Below are positions 10,320 to 18,542 of a DNA stretch of 64,000 nucleotides, in pieces. Each line of letters begins with the position of its first letter. Position 1 is the first letter of the stretch. This stretch comes from Rufibacter glacialis (lineage in GTDB: Bacteria; Bacteroidota; Bacteroidia; Cytophagales; Hymenobacteraceae). The notes beneath the pieces were generated by a model. That model worked only from the letters and a program-made list of their open reading frames with translations, ran no database searches and was not told the origin of the DNA. Both the position numbers and the translations under genes were made by a program. The stretch is taken from assembly GCF_008271745.1 (NCBI RefSeq), contig NZ_VKKZ01000019.1, positions 248,001-312,000 on the forward strand, in the 5' to 3' direction.

Positions 10320-10939
10320 GAAGAGGAAGTGTTGGAGGAGCCCGTAAAGCGCTCCATGGTGGCTGTGCCTGGGGCAGAGATGCCTTCGGGCCTAAATAAA
10401 TGCTTGACGGTGCGCCACAGAATAAGCGCATCTACCCGCAGAGACACGTGCTCTACGTACCATAGGTCATACCTGAATTTCTCTTCCCAGCGCAGCAGGT
10501 TGCGGCCGTTGACCTGGGCCCAGCCGGTAATGCCGGGCTTTACCTGGTGTCGGCGCGCCTGTTCCGGGGTGTACAGTGGGAGGTACTCCATGAGCAGGGG
10601 CCGGGGGCCTACCACGCTCATCTGCCCCCGTAACACGTGAAGCAACTGCGGTAGTTCGTCTAAGGAGGTCTTCCTGATAAATTTTCCCAGGGGCGTGAGC
10701 CGCTGGGCATCTGGTAAAAGCTGGCCGTGTTGGTCGCGCGCCTGGGTCATGGTCACAAACTTGCAGAATGTGAACGGTTTGCCGTGCAGACCCGGGCGCT
10801 GTTGCCGGAACAAGACGTGCCCACCAAACCCTAGCCACAGGACCGCCGCCACCAGAAGCATGACCGGCCAGAGCAGCAACAGGGCACTGGTAGCCAGCAA
10901 AAGATCCAGAAAGCGTTTTCCGTAAGGAAGGTATGGCAT
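10316..10939 (-). CDS. Polyprenyl-phosphate sugar phosphotransferase (PglC/WcaJ-type)
   Basis: Initiating phosphoglycosyl transferase that loads a sugar-1-phosphate onto undecaprenyl phosphate. 207 residues from ATG 10939 (MPYLPYGKRFLDLLLA). A membrane hairpin at about residues 12-35 is followed by the cytosolic catalytic domain: KFVTM, then RKTSLDELPQL with the Asp-Glu pair, the GQMSVVGPRP motif, and KPGITGWAQVNGRN. The single hairpin and small size match the monotopic PglC class. The first gene of a three-gene operon. It makes the first lipid-linked sugar of a surface glycan or glycoprotein; which one cannot be told here. Confidence 0.9.
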   Translation of the reverse strand: MPYLPYGKRFLDLLLATSALLLLWPVMLLVAAVLWLGFGGHVLFRQQRPGLHGKPFTFCKFVTMTQARDQHGQLLPDAQRLTPLGKFIRKTSLDELPQLLHVLRGQMSVVGPRPLLMEYLPLYTPEQARRHQVKPGITGWAQVNGRNLLRWEEKFRYDLWYVEHVSLRVDALILWRTVKHLFRPEGISAPGTATMERFTGSSNTSSS

Positions 10940-11059
10940 ACAACTCAACTTGGGTGTACGCGCAGGTAGGGGTTACCGCGCGGTTTCTGCCCCTTTTCCG
11001 GGAAAGCAGCCTTGAAACGAAAGTACGATTCTCTGCGCAGATTCTAGTAATTTGCGGGC

Positions 11060-11872
11060 ATGATTCAATTCCCGAACGCGAAGATAAACCTGGGTCTGCA
11101 ACTGGTGGAGAAACGACCAGACGGGTTCCATAACCTGCTGTCCTGTTTTTACCCCGTGGGCTGGACCGATGCGCTGGAGATTCTGCCCACGGAAGGAGAA
11201 GCTTCGTTTACGCTGTCGGGGTTGCCGGTGCCCGGTGCGCCAACCGCTAACCTGTGCTGGAAAGCGTACCAGTTGCTGCGCCGCGACTTTGCCTTGCCGG
11301 CCATTCAGATGCACCTGCACAAAGTCATTCCCATGGGTGCGGGCTTGGGCGGCGGCTCTGCCGATGCCGCTTTCACCCTCAAGATCCTGAACCAGCTCTT
11401 TGCCTTGCAGCTGACGGAGGAGGCCCTGGAAGACTATGCCCGCCAATTGGGCAGCGACTGTGCCTTCTTCATCAGGAACCAACCGGTGCTGGCGGTAGAG
11501 AAAGGCGATGTGTTTGAAACGGTTCCGCTTGATTTGGTGGGTTGGCACCTGGTGCTGGTCTATCCCAACCTGGTCATCAGCACGGCAGAAGCCTACGCCG
11601 GCGTTTCGCCCCGGTTCCCGGAAAACGACCTGAAAACGATGTTAGCGCAGGAGGTGGCAACCTGGAGGGATCGGGTGGTGAATGACTTTGAGCACAGCCT
11701 GTTCCCCAAGTATCCGGTGCTGGGGCAGGTGAAGGCGCAGTTGTATGAGATGGGGGCGGTCTATGCTTCCATGTCGGGCTCGGGGTCCACCATGTACGGG
11801 CTGTTCAAGGCCGCGCCTCCGCAGCCGCTGCCGTTCCCGGCGGAGTACTCAGTTTGGCAGGGAATCCTGTAG
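11060..11872 (+). CDS. ispE: 4-diphosphocytidyl-2-C-methyl-D-erythritol kinase
   Basis: GHMP kinase of the MEP isoprenoid pathway that phosphorylates CDP-ME. 270 residues starting MIQFPNAKINLGLQLVEKRP with the substrate-binding Lys. The ATP-binding glycine loop PMGAGLGGGSADAAF lies near residues 93-107, and MSGSGSTMYGLF near 237-248. It is divergent from the sugar cluster. Its last 24 bp overlap the 3' end of the convergent DMT permease gene, an unusually tight convergence. Confidence 0.96.
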   Translation: MIQFPNAKINLGLQLVEKRPDGFHNLLSCFYPVGWTDALEILPTEGEASFTLSGLPVPGAPTANLCWKAYQLLRRDFALPAIQMHLHKVIPMGAGLGGGSADAAFTLKILNQLFALQLTEEALEDYARQLGSDCAFFIRNQPVLAVEKGDVFETVPLDLVGWHLVLVYPNLVISTAEAYAGVSPRFPENDLKTMLAQEVATWRDRVVNDFEHSLFPKYPVLGQVKAQLYEMGAVYASMSGSGSTMYGLFKAAPPQPLPFPAEYSVWQGIL

Positions 11873-12772
11873 TTTGCGTTGCCGGCGGTTTTTCATCGCC
11901 TCCAAAATAGGGTGCAGGAACACGCTGAACAGGATAATGCTGGCCCCGTAATAAAACCCCGCCGACATCTGCTCGCCTTCCTTGAAAATGAACCACGCCA
12001 GGATGATGCCATACACCGGCTCCATGTTCACGGTCAGGTTCATGGTGTAGGCACTGAACTTCTGCATCAGGCGCACCGCGCCGGTGTAGGCGTACACGGT
12101 GCAGACCAGTGCCAAGATGCCAATCCAAAGCACATCAGACCAGGTAATGGCTAGTTGCAGGGTACCCGTTTCAGTCAGCCAGGTGCGGTAGAAAGGCAGG
12201 AACAGGGCGGTGGCTAAAAAGGCGCCGGCCATCTCATAGCAGGTGATGGTGGCGGGTGCATGGGTTTTGGTCAGGTTGCTGTTGATGATGGTGAAGCAGG
12301 CTGCCAGAAACGCAGAGCCCAACGCCATGCTGATGCCCACCACGTGGTCAAACTCAAACCGAAAAATGATGTACAGCCCGATGATGATGAGCACGGCCAG
12401 CCCTACCTCGTGCGGTTTTATCTTCTTCTTGGTGAACATGGGTTCCAGGAGAGAGGTCCAAAGGCTGGCCGTAGACATGCCCGCCAGGCAGATAGACACC
12501 GAGGACACTCGGGCTGAGGCGAAGAACAGGATCCAGTGGGCAGCGATCATGAATCCCACGGCCACAATCTTTACAATGTTCTGCCGGCCAATCCGGAAAG
12601 ACCCACCCCTGAACCTGATCACCAGCGCCAGGGCCGCCGCCGCCAGAAGGGTGCGGTACAATACCAGTTCCACCGCCGGAATAGAGATGAATTTCCCTAA
12701 AATAGCCGTGAAACCCCATAGCAAGATAATGAAGTGGAGTTCCAGGAAATCTTTGAAGCGAGGGGTCTGCAC
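11849..12772 (-). CDS. EamA/DMT-superfamily permease
   Basis: 307 residues with about ten hydrophobic segments arranged as two EamA repeats. The first repeat includes ELHFIILLWGFTAILGKFIS and the second includes LVCTVYAYTGAVRLMQKFSA followed by NMEPVYGIILAWFIF. The tail is basic and cytosolic (MKNRRQRKLQ). Family members export amino acids, nucleobases or other small metabolites; the substrate cannot be inferred. It overlaps ispE by 24 bp at the 3' ends. Confidence 0.9.
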   Translation of the reverse strand: MQTPRFKDFLELHFIILLWGFTAILGKFISIPAVELVLYRTLLAAAALALVIRFRGGSFRIGRQNIVKIVAVGFMIAAHWILFFASARVSSVSICLAGMSTASLWTSLLEPMFTKKKIKPHEVGLAVLIIIGLYIIFRFEFDHVVGISMALGSAFLAACFTIINSNLTKTHAPATITCYEMAGAFLATALFLPFYRTWLTETGTLQLAITWSDVLWIGILALVCTVYAYTGAVRLMQKFSAYTMNLTVNMEPVYGIILAWFIFKEGEQMSAGFYYGASIILFSVFLHPILEAMKNRRQRKLQDSLPN

Positions 12773-13067
12773 TTTGAATAATTAAGAATTGGGAATTAGG
12801 AATGGTTGGGTCGTTTCAGGGCTGATTTCTGCCAAATGGCCATGAAACAGGAGCAGCAGTCTTGTATTTGTCTATGGCTTTCTAATGCTGGCGCGAGTTT
12901 AAGGGCTATTTTTTTAAAAGGGCAGGTAAATGAAAACAACGGCTTGTCCTTTATTCACTTCTGGCGCGAGTCTCCAGACTCGCATCCTCCTTGGTCACGA
13001 GACTGCAGTCTCGCGCCAGAACCCTACTACCACTAGCAACTAATCACTAACAACCAACAACTACATT
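12773..13067. other. Repeat-rich gap of 295 bp
   Basis: No gene. In order it holds an AATTAAGAATTGGGAATTAGG word (12779-12805), a palindromic GTTTCAGGGC/GGCCATGAAAC element (12811-12851), TTTAAGGGC/AAAAGGGCAG (12895-12932), the paired CTGGCGCGAGTCTCCAGACTCGC/GAGACTGCAGTCTCGCGCCAG hairpins (12961-13020), and ACTAGCAACTAATCACTAAC words (13026-13062). Confidence 0.7.
12961..13020. repeat. Double GCGAGTCTC hairpin with outer CTGGCGCGAG/CTCGCGCCAG pairing
   Basis: CTGGCGCGAGTCT at the left pairs with AGTCTCGCGCCAG at the right, while GCGAGTCTCCAGACTCGC inside is itself palindromic. Two alternative folds are possible. Confidence 0.7.
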
Positions 13068-14150
13068 CTATCGGGGTACCGTTCGGTAGAGCACGATGCC
13101 AATGACGGTGAACACGGCCAAGGGTACAAAGGCCGCCACCTGCGGCGGAATACCACCCACTGAGGCCAGGCTTCGGCTCATCATCACGAAGATGATGAAG
13201 ATAAAGGCCAGCACAAAGCCCAGCGCAATCTGCAGACCCACGCCGCCGCGTACTTTGCGCGAACTCAGGATTACCCCAATAATGGTGAGGACGATAATAG
13301 CGAAGGGATAGCTCATGCGCTCGTACTTCTCCGTCATGTACATCTCCACGTCTGTGGCGCCCCGCAGTTGCTTTTCATCAATGAGGGCGTTCAACTCGGC
13401 GTTGGTGAGGGTTTCTTTGAGGCGGTAGGTGCTGGCAAAGTCTTTGGGCAGCAGGTTGAGGGTGGTGTCTATGGCGCCGCCATGCACCACCGTTTCCTGG
13501 TCGCCGTTGAAGGTGCGCAGGGTATACGAATCCAGGTGCCACTTCTGCTTGGTGCTGTCCCAGCGGATAGACTCAGAGGAGAGTTTCTGGACCAGTTCCT
13601 GCTTCCGGATGGTTTCCAGGGTGAATTTGTAGCCCACGTCGGCGTGGTTGTTATAGCTTTCCAGGTAGGCGTAGGTGTCTGGCCCAATGCGGAAGTGCAC
13701 GTTGCGGCCCTCAAAGGTATAGGGGTTTTTCACGTACTTGATCTCAAAGGCCACCCGCGTCTTGTTGGCGGTAGGGATCACGTATGAGGCGAAAAAAAAG
13801 ATAAAGATTCCTATAATAACGGACCCGATGATATAAGGAACCAGCATCCGCTTGAACGATACCCCACTGCTCAGGATCGCCACAATCTCTGTATGCGAGG
13901 CCAGCTTGGCCGTCACGAACACCGTGGCAATGAAAACGGTAATGGGACTGAGCATGTTGATGTAATGCGGAATCATGTTCATGTAGTAATCTACCAGAAT
14001 GATCTTCACAGAGAGGTTATGCTGAATGAAGTCATCATTCTTCTCCACAAAGTCAATCACGCAGATCACCGCAATCAAGATGATCACCACAAACACAAAC
14101 GTGGTCAGGAACTTCTTGAGAATGTAATTGTCTAATAGCTTCAGTTTCAC
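13068..14150 (-). CDS. LptF/LptG-family LPS export permease
   Basis: Inner-membrane permease of the YjgP/YjgQ family that, with LptB, extracts lipopolysaccharide and passes it to LptC/A. 360 residues: N-terminal TM helices at about 12-35 and 55-80, a third near 100-125, a periplasmic beta-jellyroll domain (about 130-265), and three C-terminal TM helices (270-355). The start MKLKLLDNYILKKFLTTFVF is typical. It follows tgt on the same strand after 107 bp of AT-rich inverted repeat, so the two are probably one unit. Confidence 0.9.
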   Translation of the reverse strand: MKLKLLDNYILKKFLTTFVFVVIILIAVICVIDFVEKNDDFIQHNLSVKIILVDYYMNMIPHYINMLSPITVFIATVFVTAKLASHTEIVAILSSGVSFKRMLVPYIIGSVIIGIFIFFFASYVIPTANKTRVAFEIKYVKNPYTFEGRNVHFRIGPDTYAYLESYNNHADVGYKFTLETIRKQELVQKLSSESIRWDSTKQKWHLDSYTLRTFNGDQETVVHGGAIDTTLNLLPKDFASTYRLKETLTNAELNALIDEKQLRGATDVEMYMTEKYERMSYPFAIIVLTIIGVILSSRKVRGGVGLQIALGFVLAFIFIIFVMMSRSLASVGGIPPQVAAFVPLAVFTVIGIVLYRTVPR

Positions 14151-14157
14151 CTTGTAT

Positions 14158-14262
14158 CAATTAGGAATTAGGAATTAAGAATTAGGAATGGCTCTTAAGT
14201 AGAATAGGAGGAAGTACCTTCTCCAATGATTCTTAATTCCTAATTCTTAATTCTTAATTAAA
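14158..14262. repeat. Inverted AATTAGGAATTAAGAATTAGG repeat between tgt and lptF/G
   Basis: Left arm 14158-14190 (TTAGGAATTAGGAATTAAG words) and right arm 14230-14262 (CCTAATTCTTAATTC words) are reverse complements about 40 bp apart. The hairpin would sit inside the tgt-lptF/G transcript. Confidence 0.7.
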
Positions 14263-15388
14263 GTCTCGTCATTAGTTTCTTCACCATTACGTCCTTCCAG
14301 GCCCTGAACGTACCCGCCAAAATCTGCTCACGCGCCTGACCCACCAGCCACAGGTAGAAGGTGAGGTTGTGCACGCTGGCAATCTGGGCGCCCAGCATCT
14401 CAGTGGCGTGCATGAGGTGACGCAAATAGGCTTTGGAATAGAAGGTGCTCGCGTAGCCACCCAATTCCGCGTCAATGGGCGAGTAATCTTCTTTCCAGCG
14501 CTCGTTCCTGATGTTGATGATGCCTTGCGTGGTGAACAGCATGCCGTTACGGGCATTACGGGTAGGTAGCACACAATCAAACATGTCTACGCCCAGGGCG
14601 ATGTTCTCCAAAATGTTAGCCGGCGTGCCCACGCCCATGAGGTAACGCGGTTTGTCGGTGGGCAGTATGTCGCAGACCAGCTCGGTCATCTCGTACATCA
14701 TCTCCGCGGGTTCCCCTACAGACAAGCCACCGATGGCGTTGCCCGGACGGTTCTTGGAGGCAATGGTCTCGGCAGATTGAATGCGCAAATCTTTGTAAGT
14801 GCTGCCCTGCACAATTGGGAAAAGCGTTTGCTCATAGCCGTACTTGCTTTCTGTGGAGTCAAAGCGGTCAATGCAGCGCTGGAGCCAGCGGTGCGTGCGC
14901 TCCATGGAGTTGCGGGCATAGTTGTAATCACAAGGGTAGGGCGTACACTCGTCAAAGGCCATGATGATGTCGGCGCCAATGGTGCGCTGCGTATCCATCA
15001 CGTTCTCTGGGGTGAACAGGTGGCTGGAACCGTCAATGTGCGACCGGAACTTCACGCCGTCTTCAATGATCTTGCGGGTGCCTGACAAAGAGAACACCTG
15101 GTACCCGCCGCTGTCCGTGAGAATAGGTTTGTCCCAGCCGTTGAATTTATGCAGCCCGCCGGCCTTCTCCAGCACGTTGAGTCCCGGCCGAAGGTACAGG
15201 TGGTAGGTATTGCCCAGAATGATCTGGGCTTTTACGTCTTCTTTGAGCTCGCGTTGGTGCACGGCCTTCACGGTGCCGGCGGTACCCACCGGCATGAAAA
15301 TAGGGGTTTGTATGGTGCCGTGGGCGGTAGTCAAGACACCGGCACGGGCTTTTGAAGCGGGATCGTTCGCTACTAAATCAAAGGTCAT
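14258..15388 (-). CDS. tgt: Queuine tRNA-ribosyltransferase (TGT)
   Basis: Exchanges guanine 34 for preQ1 in GUN-anticodon tRNAs. 376 residues from ATG 15388 (MTFDLVANDPASKARAG). Seen are TPIFMPVGTAGTVKAV, GNTYHLYLRPG, the catalytic Asp in ILTDSGGYQVFSL, GGLSVGEP, the nucleophile Asp in GVDMFDCVLPTRNAR, and the HLMHATEMLG zinc region. The open frame continues 31 codons upstream, but those residues are not family-like. A TATCTTTG box lies about 85 bp upstream of the ATG. Confidence 0.97.
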   Translation of the reverse strand: MTFDLVANDPASKARAGVLTTAHGTIQTPIFMPVGTAGTVKAVHQRELKEDVKAQIILGNTYHLYLRPGLNVLEKAGGLHKFNGWDKPILTDSGGYQVFSLSGTRKIIEDGVKFRSHIDGSSHLFTPENVMDTQRTIGADIIMAFDECTPYPCDYNYARNSMERTHRWLQRCIDRFDSTESKYGYEQTLFPIVQGSTYKDLRIQSAETIASKNRPGNAIGGLSVGEPAEMMYEMTELVCDILPTDKPRYLMGVGTPANILENIALGVDMFDCVLPTRNARNGMLFTTQGIINIRNERWKEDYSPIDAELGGYASTFYSKAYLRHLMHATEMLGAQIASVHNLTFYLWLVGQAREQILAGTFRAWKDVMVKKLMTRL

Positions 15389-15470
15389 GGGCAAGGGGTA
15401 AAATGCTGGGGAAACCTTCTGTAGGCAAGGAACAAATTGATTCTCAACTTGCCCGAGTTTCTCCAAACGG

Positions 15471-15478
15471 CAAAGATA
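15471..15478 (-). promoter_or_regulatory. -7 promoter box for tgt
   Basis: Minus-strand TATCTTTG. It sits inside the upstream extension of the tgt frame, supporting the downstream ATG. Confidence 0.6.
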
Positions 15479-15533
15479 CAAACAACCTTTTGTTCCACCG
15501 CCCCGCGGGTAGGCTGCTCCAGAATTTTTGTGC

Positions 15534-15541
15534 TATTTTTG
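15534..15541 (+). promoter_or_regulatory. -7 promoter box for the GT2 gene
   Basis: TATTTTTG. It overlaps the first codons of the longest open frame (15528), arguing that translation begins later, for example at TTG 15561. With the tgt box, this forms a back-to-back promoter pair. Confidence 0.55.
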
Positions 15542-15560
15542 GATTCAGTTTTCATTCGCT

Positions 15561-16691
15561 TTGGACCCACTTTTTTTACTGTCTACTTCGCTGTTCTACC
15601 TGCTGGGCGCCTGTGTGCTGGTGCAGTTGTTTTATGCCCTTTATTATTTCCTGCCGCTGGCGTTTCACAAAAAACCAGAAGAGATTGCCCCGGCAGAGCT
15701 GCCTTCCCTATCAATTCTGGTGGCCGCCCACAATGAGGCAGAGAACCTGCAGGAACTGTTGCCCCTGCTGGTGCAACAGGAGTATCCGCAACCGGTGGAG
15801 ATCATCATCATAGATGACCGTTCCCATGATGGGTCTCACCTGCTGGTGGGCGAGTACAAATTAGAGTACCCCAACATAAAACTGGTGCGCGTCAAAGAAA
15901 CGCCGCCCCATATGAGCCCTAAGAAATACGCGCTGTTCCTGGGCATCAAAGCCGCTCAGCATGAGCACTTACTGCTCACAGACGCAGATTGCCGGCCGCT
16001 CTCTGCGCGGTGGGCGCAGGAAATGGCCAGTGGTTTTTCCGGCGAAAAGGATATCGTTTTAGGGGTTTCCCCGTATATGCAGATATATGGATTCTTAAAT
16101 CATTTGATCCGCTATGAAACCTTCTTGACTGCAATGCAGTATCTGTCGTTTGCCAAGAGGGGGCAAGCATACATGGGAGTGGGCCGTAACCTGGCCTATA
16201 CTAAATCCACGTTTTCAAGGAACAAAGGCTTTTCCTCCCACATCAGGTCTTTGGGGGGTGATGATGATTTATTTGTGCAGGAAGCTGCCCAACACTCTGC
16301 CGTCCAGATTGTGATTGAGCCTGCCGCCCAGACAAGCAGTGCCCCGGAAACCCGATGGCGCGACTGGTGGCGGCAGAAACGAAGGCATTTGGCGGCAGGG
16401 CGGCAGTACCATAAAAATAAACAGCTCAGACTCGGACTTTTTGTCCTGTCAAACGTGTTATTTTACGTAATATCACCTGTTCTTTTAGGTTTGCAGTACC
16501 AACCACTATGGGTTGGCCTCATTATTGGAGGAAGATACGTTGCTCTCTACGGAGCATACTTACCGGTGGCCCGCCGCCTGCAAGTATCCCTCAAATGGTG
16601 GCTCCTGCCTATTTTGGAACTGGGGTATTACCTCAATTACATAGGGATCGGGATCTCTGTTTTAACGGTTAAAAAGGTAAGATGGAAGTAA
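15561..16691 (+). CDS. Family 2 glycosyltransferase, membrane-bound
   Basis: About 376 residues. An N-terminal TM helix (LGACVLVQLFYALYYFLPL) is followed by a GT-A catalytic domain: SILVAAHNEAENL, the IIIIDDRS nucleotide-binding Asp pair, LLLTDADC as the DxD metal site, and LGGDDDLF with a WWRQKRRH segment as the acceptor/Q(Q)RRW-like region. Two or three C-terminal TM helices follow. It probably builds a surface polysaccharide or glycolipid. The start is uncertain because the -7 box overlaps the longer frame; TTG 15561 (LDPLFLLSTS) is the best guess. Its last 10 bp overlap the sigma factor gene, implying translational coupling. Confidence 0.88.
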   Translation: MDPLFLLSTSLFYLLGACVLVQLFYALYYFLPLAFHKKPEEIAPAELPSLSILVAAHNEAENLQELLPLLVQQEYPQPVEIIIIDDRSHDGSHLLVGEYKLEYPNIKLVRVKETPPHMSPKKYALFLGIKAAQHEHLLLTDADCRPLSARWAQEMASGFSGEKDIVLGVSPYMQIYGFLNHLIRYETFLTAMQYLSFAKRGQAYMGVGRNLAYTKSTFSRNKGFSSHIRSLGGDDDLFVQEAAQHSAVQIVIEPAAQTSSAPETRWRDWWRQKRRHLAAGRQYHKNKQLRLGLFVLSNVLFYVISPVLLGLQYQPLWVGLIIGGRYVALYGAYLPVARRLQVSLKWWLLPILELGYYLNYIGIGISVLTVKKVRWK

Positions 16692-17290
16692 ATAAGCAAT
16701 TCTCCGCGAAAGCGAAACATGATTTTAAACTGATTCAGTCAGCGGTAGAAGACGGAGATGAGAAGGCCTACGCAGAACTGATGCAGATATACAAGAAGCC
16801 AGTTTACCACGTAGTCCTCAAGATGGTGCGCAACGCTGATGATGCCGAGGACCTCACCATTGAAGCCTTCGCCAAAGCCTTCCGTAACCTGCACAAGTTC
16901 AACCCGGAGTATGCGTTCAGTACGTGGCTTTTCCGTATCGCCACCAACAACTGCATTGACTTCATCCGGAAGAACAAGATCAAGACCATGAGCATTGACT
17001 CAGCCATCAAGATCGACAACGGCGATGAGATCACCATTGATTTCAAAGACAACAACCTGAACCCGCAGGAGTCTGCCATCAAGAACCAGAAGATTGAGAT
17101 CATGCAGTACATCGTGAGCAAACTGCCCGACAAGTACCAGCGCCTGGTGACCCTCCGTTACTTTGACGAATTGTCATACGAAGAGATCGCCACCGAACTC
17201 AGTGCCCCCCTGGGAACCGTGAAAGCCCAACTTCACCGCGCCCGCGAGTTGCTCTATGACATGGTAAAGAACAAGAAACACCTTATCTAA
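16682..17290 (+). CDS. ECF-type RNA polymerase sigma factor (RpoE-like)
   Basis: 202 residues with sigma-70 region 2 (about 25-95, including DAEDLTIEAFAKAF and FSTWLFRIATNNCIDFIRK) and region 4 (about 140-195, LPDKYQRLVTLRYFDELSYE then GTVKAQLHRARELL). Region 3 is absent, so this is a group IV/ECF factor. No anti-sigma gene is adjacent. It overlaps the GT2 gene by 10 bp and ends at a strong terminator, so the two form a bicistron. Confidence 0.92.
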   Translation: MEVNKQFSAKAKHDFKLIQSAVEDGDEKAYAELMQIYKKPVYHVVLKMVRNADDAEDLTIEAFAKAFRNLHKFNPEYAFSTWLFRIATNNCIDFIRKNKIKTMSIDSAIKIDNGDEITIDFKDNNLNPQESAIKNQKIEIMQYIVSKLPDKYQRLVTLRYFDELSYEEIATELSAPLGTVKAQLHRARELLYDMVKNKKHLI

Positions 17291-17342
17291 GGATATAAGA
17301 CACAGGATACAAGACATAAGATTTTCTCCTGTTGAGATATTG

Positions 17343-17371
17343 AAGGAAGCAGCCCTAAGGCTGCTTCCTTT
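17343..17371 (+). terminator. Terminator after the sigma factor gene
   Basis: AAGGAAGCAGCC and GGCTGCTTCCTT form a perfect 12-bp stem with a 3-nt loop, followed by TGTTT. Confidence 0.85.
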
Positions 17372-17410
17372 GTTTCAGGCCAGTTTTCTGAAAATAGAGG
17401 CATAAAACGC
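17371..17410. repeat. GGCC/TTTTCTGAAAA intergenic palindrome
   Basis: TGTTTCAGGCCAGTTTTCTG then AAAATAGAGGCATAAAACGC. Its arms GTTTCAGGCC and GGCATAAAAC mark the element ends well; one of the best-preserved copies. Confidence 0.7.
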
Positions 17411-17422
17411 ATTTCCCTTTTC

Positions 17423-17452
17423 TGTACGGACAGGTCGCGACCTGTCCGTACA
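17423..17452. repeat. Perfect 30-bp palindrome centred on TCGCGA
   Basis: TGTACGGACAGGTCG is followed immediately by its exact reverse complement, with no spacer. It lies between the sigma factor terminator and rsmG. No second copy occurs in the window. Confidence 0.9.
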
Positions 17453-17567
17453 TTTCTGGAATGTTTTGAGGGCCCTTTCTTAAAAACAAACCTAAAGCAG
17501 CGGCATTCAGACAAAACCCTGGACTTATAACTCCGGACTCAGAACTCCTTTTAAGAACTCCTTTTCT

Positions 17568-17575
17568 TATCTTTG
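17568..17575 (+). promoter_or_regulatory. -7 promoter box for rsmG, suggesting a leaderless mRNA
   Basis: TATCTTTG ends 5 bp before the rsmG ATG at 17581. With the start point 5-7 nt after the box, transcription would begin at or next to the ATG. Confidence 0.55.
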
Positions 17576-17580
17576 AGGCT

Positions 17581-18222
17581 ATGAACGCAGCCTCTGTGAA
17601 TATCCTGACCCATTATTTCCCTGACCTCACCCCAGAGCAGCAACAGCAGTTTTCCCGTCTGGCAGAGCTGTACGTGGAATGGAACGAGAAAATCAACGTG
17701 ATTTCCCGCAAAGACATGGAGAACCTGATGGTGAACCATCTCCTGCACTCGTTGGGCATTGCCAAGGTGGTGCAGTTTCCGGCGGGCACCTCGGTGATGG
17801 ACGTAGGCACTGGCGGTGGTTTGCCTGGTTTGCCCTTGGCTATTCTGTTCCCTGAGGTAAGGTTCCACTTGGTGGACTCCATTGGCAAGAAGATCCATGT
17901 GGTGCAGGAGATTGCCCAGGAACTGCGGCTCCACAACGTGAAAGCCACCCACACCCGTGCCGAGCAGGTGCACGAGAAATATGACTTCATTGTGAGTCGC
18001 GCCGTGGCCCGGTTGGCTACTTTCTACCACTGGATTCAGTTCAGCTACAAGAAAGAATCAGTGCCCACCCAAGGGCTGTACTACCTCAAAGGCGGCGATT
18101 TAACCGAGGAACTGGCTGAGTCTGGCCTGCTGCACGAGGTGTTTGAGCTAAGTACTTATTTCCAGGAAGAGTTCTTTGAGACGAAGAAAGTAGTGTACGT
18201 GCCAGTGCACCCAACTGCGTAA
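17581..18222 (+). CDS. rsmG: 16S rRNA (guanine527-N7)-methyltransferase
   Basis: SAM-dependent methyltransferase that makes m7G527 in 16S rRNA. 213 residues, the usual length. An N-terminal helical cap (HYFPDLTPEQQQQFSRLAEL) is followed by NVISRKDMENLMVNHLLHSL, the SAM-binding VMDVGTGGGLPGLPLAI, LVDSIGKK, and the FIVSRAVARL motif. The gene appears to have its own promoter only five bases upstream. Confidence 0.96.
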   Translation: MNAASVNILTHYFPDLTPEQQQQFSRLAELYVEWNEKINVISRKDMENLMVNHLLHSLGIAKVVQFPAGTSVMDVGTGGGLPGLPLAILFPEVRFHLVDSIGKKIHVVQEIAQELRLHNVKATHTRAEQVHEKYDFIVSRAVARLATFYHWIQFSYKKESVPTQGLYYLKGGDLTEELAESGLLHEVFELSTYFQEEFFETKKVVYVPVHPTA

Positions 18223-18268
18223 GTTGTTTTAGAGGTAAGCAGACTCAATACAAGATTTAAATAAAGGT

Positions 18269-18316
18269 ATAAAATACAGAAAGCCACTTCTATGAGAGTG
18301 GCTTTCTGTATTTTAT
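18269..18316. terminator. Bidirectional terminator between rsmG and the HEAT-cyclophilin gene
   Basis: ATAAAATACAGAAAGCCAC and its exact reverse complement form a 19-bp stem with a 10-nt loop. A/T runs on both outer sides serve the two convergent genes. Confidence 0.9.
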
Positions 18317-18356
18317 AGGAATCAGTAAGAATAGGGGAGTACCCAGATTCATATTA

Positions 18357-18447
18357 TTTGTCATCTTGGAAAGATCTTGTGGGCGAACGGTAGTAGCATT
18401 TCTTAGATGTCTTTCTAGTTCTCCCACAAGATCCTTCCAGGATGACA
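18357..18447. repeat. Long imperfect inverted repeat (GTCATCTTGGAAAGATCTTG unit)
   Basis: GTCATCTTGGAAAGATCTTG plus TGGG at the left pairs with CCCACAAGATCCTTCCAGGA plus TGAC at the right, about 40 bp apart. Non-coding, between convergent genes, and followed by ACTAGCAACTAACCACTAAT words at 18513-18545. Confidence 0.75.
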
Positions 18448-18542
18448 AAGAGAGAAAGCAGGATAACAAAGAGGGATAGATGGTATTACTCATCTTTTAC
18501 TGTGTCTCTAATTACTAGCAACTAACCACTAATTACTAACTA

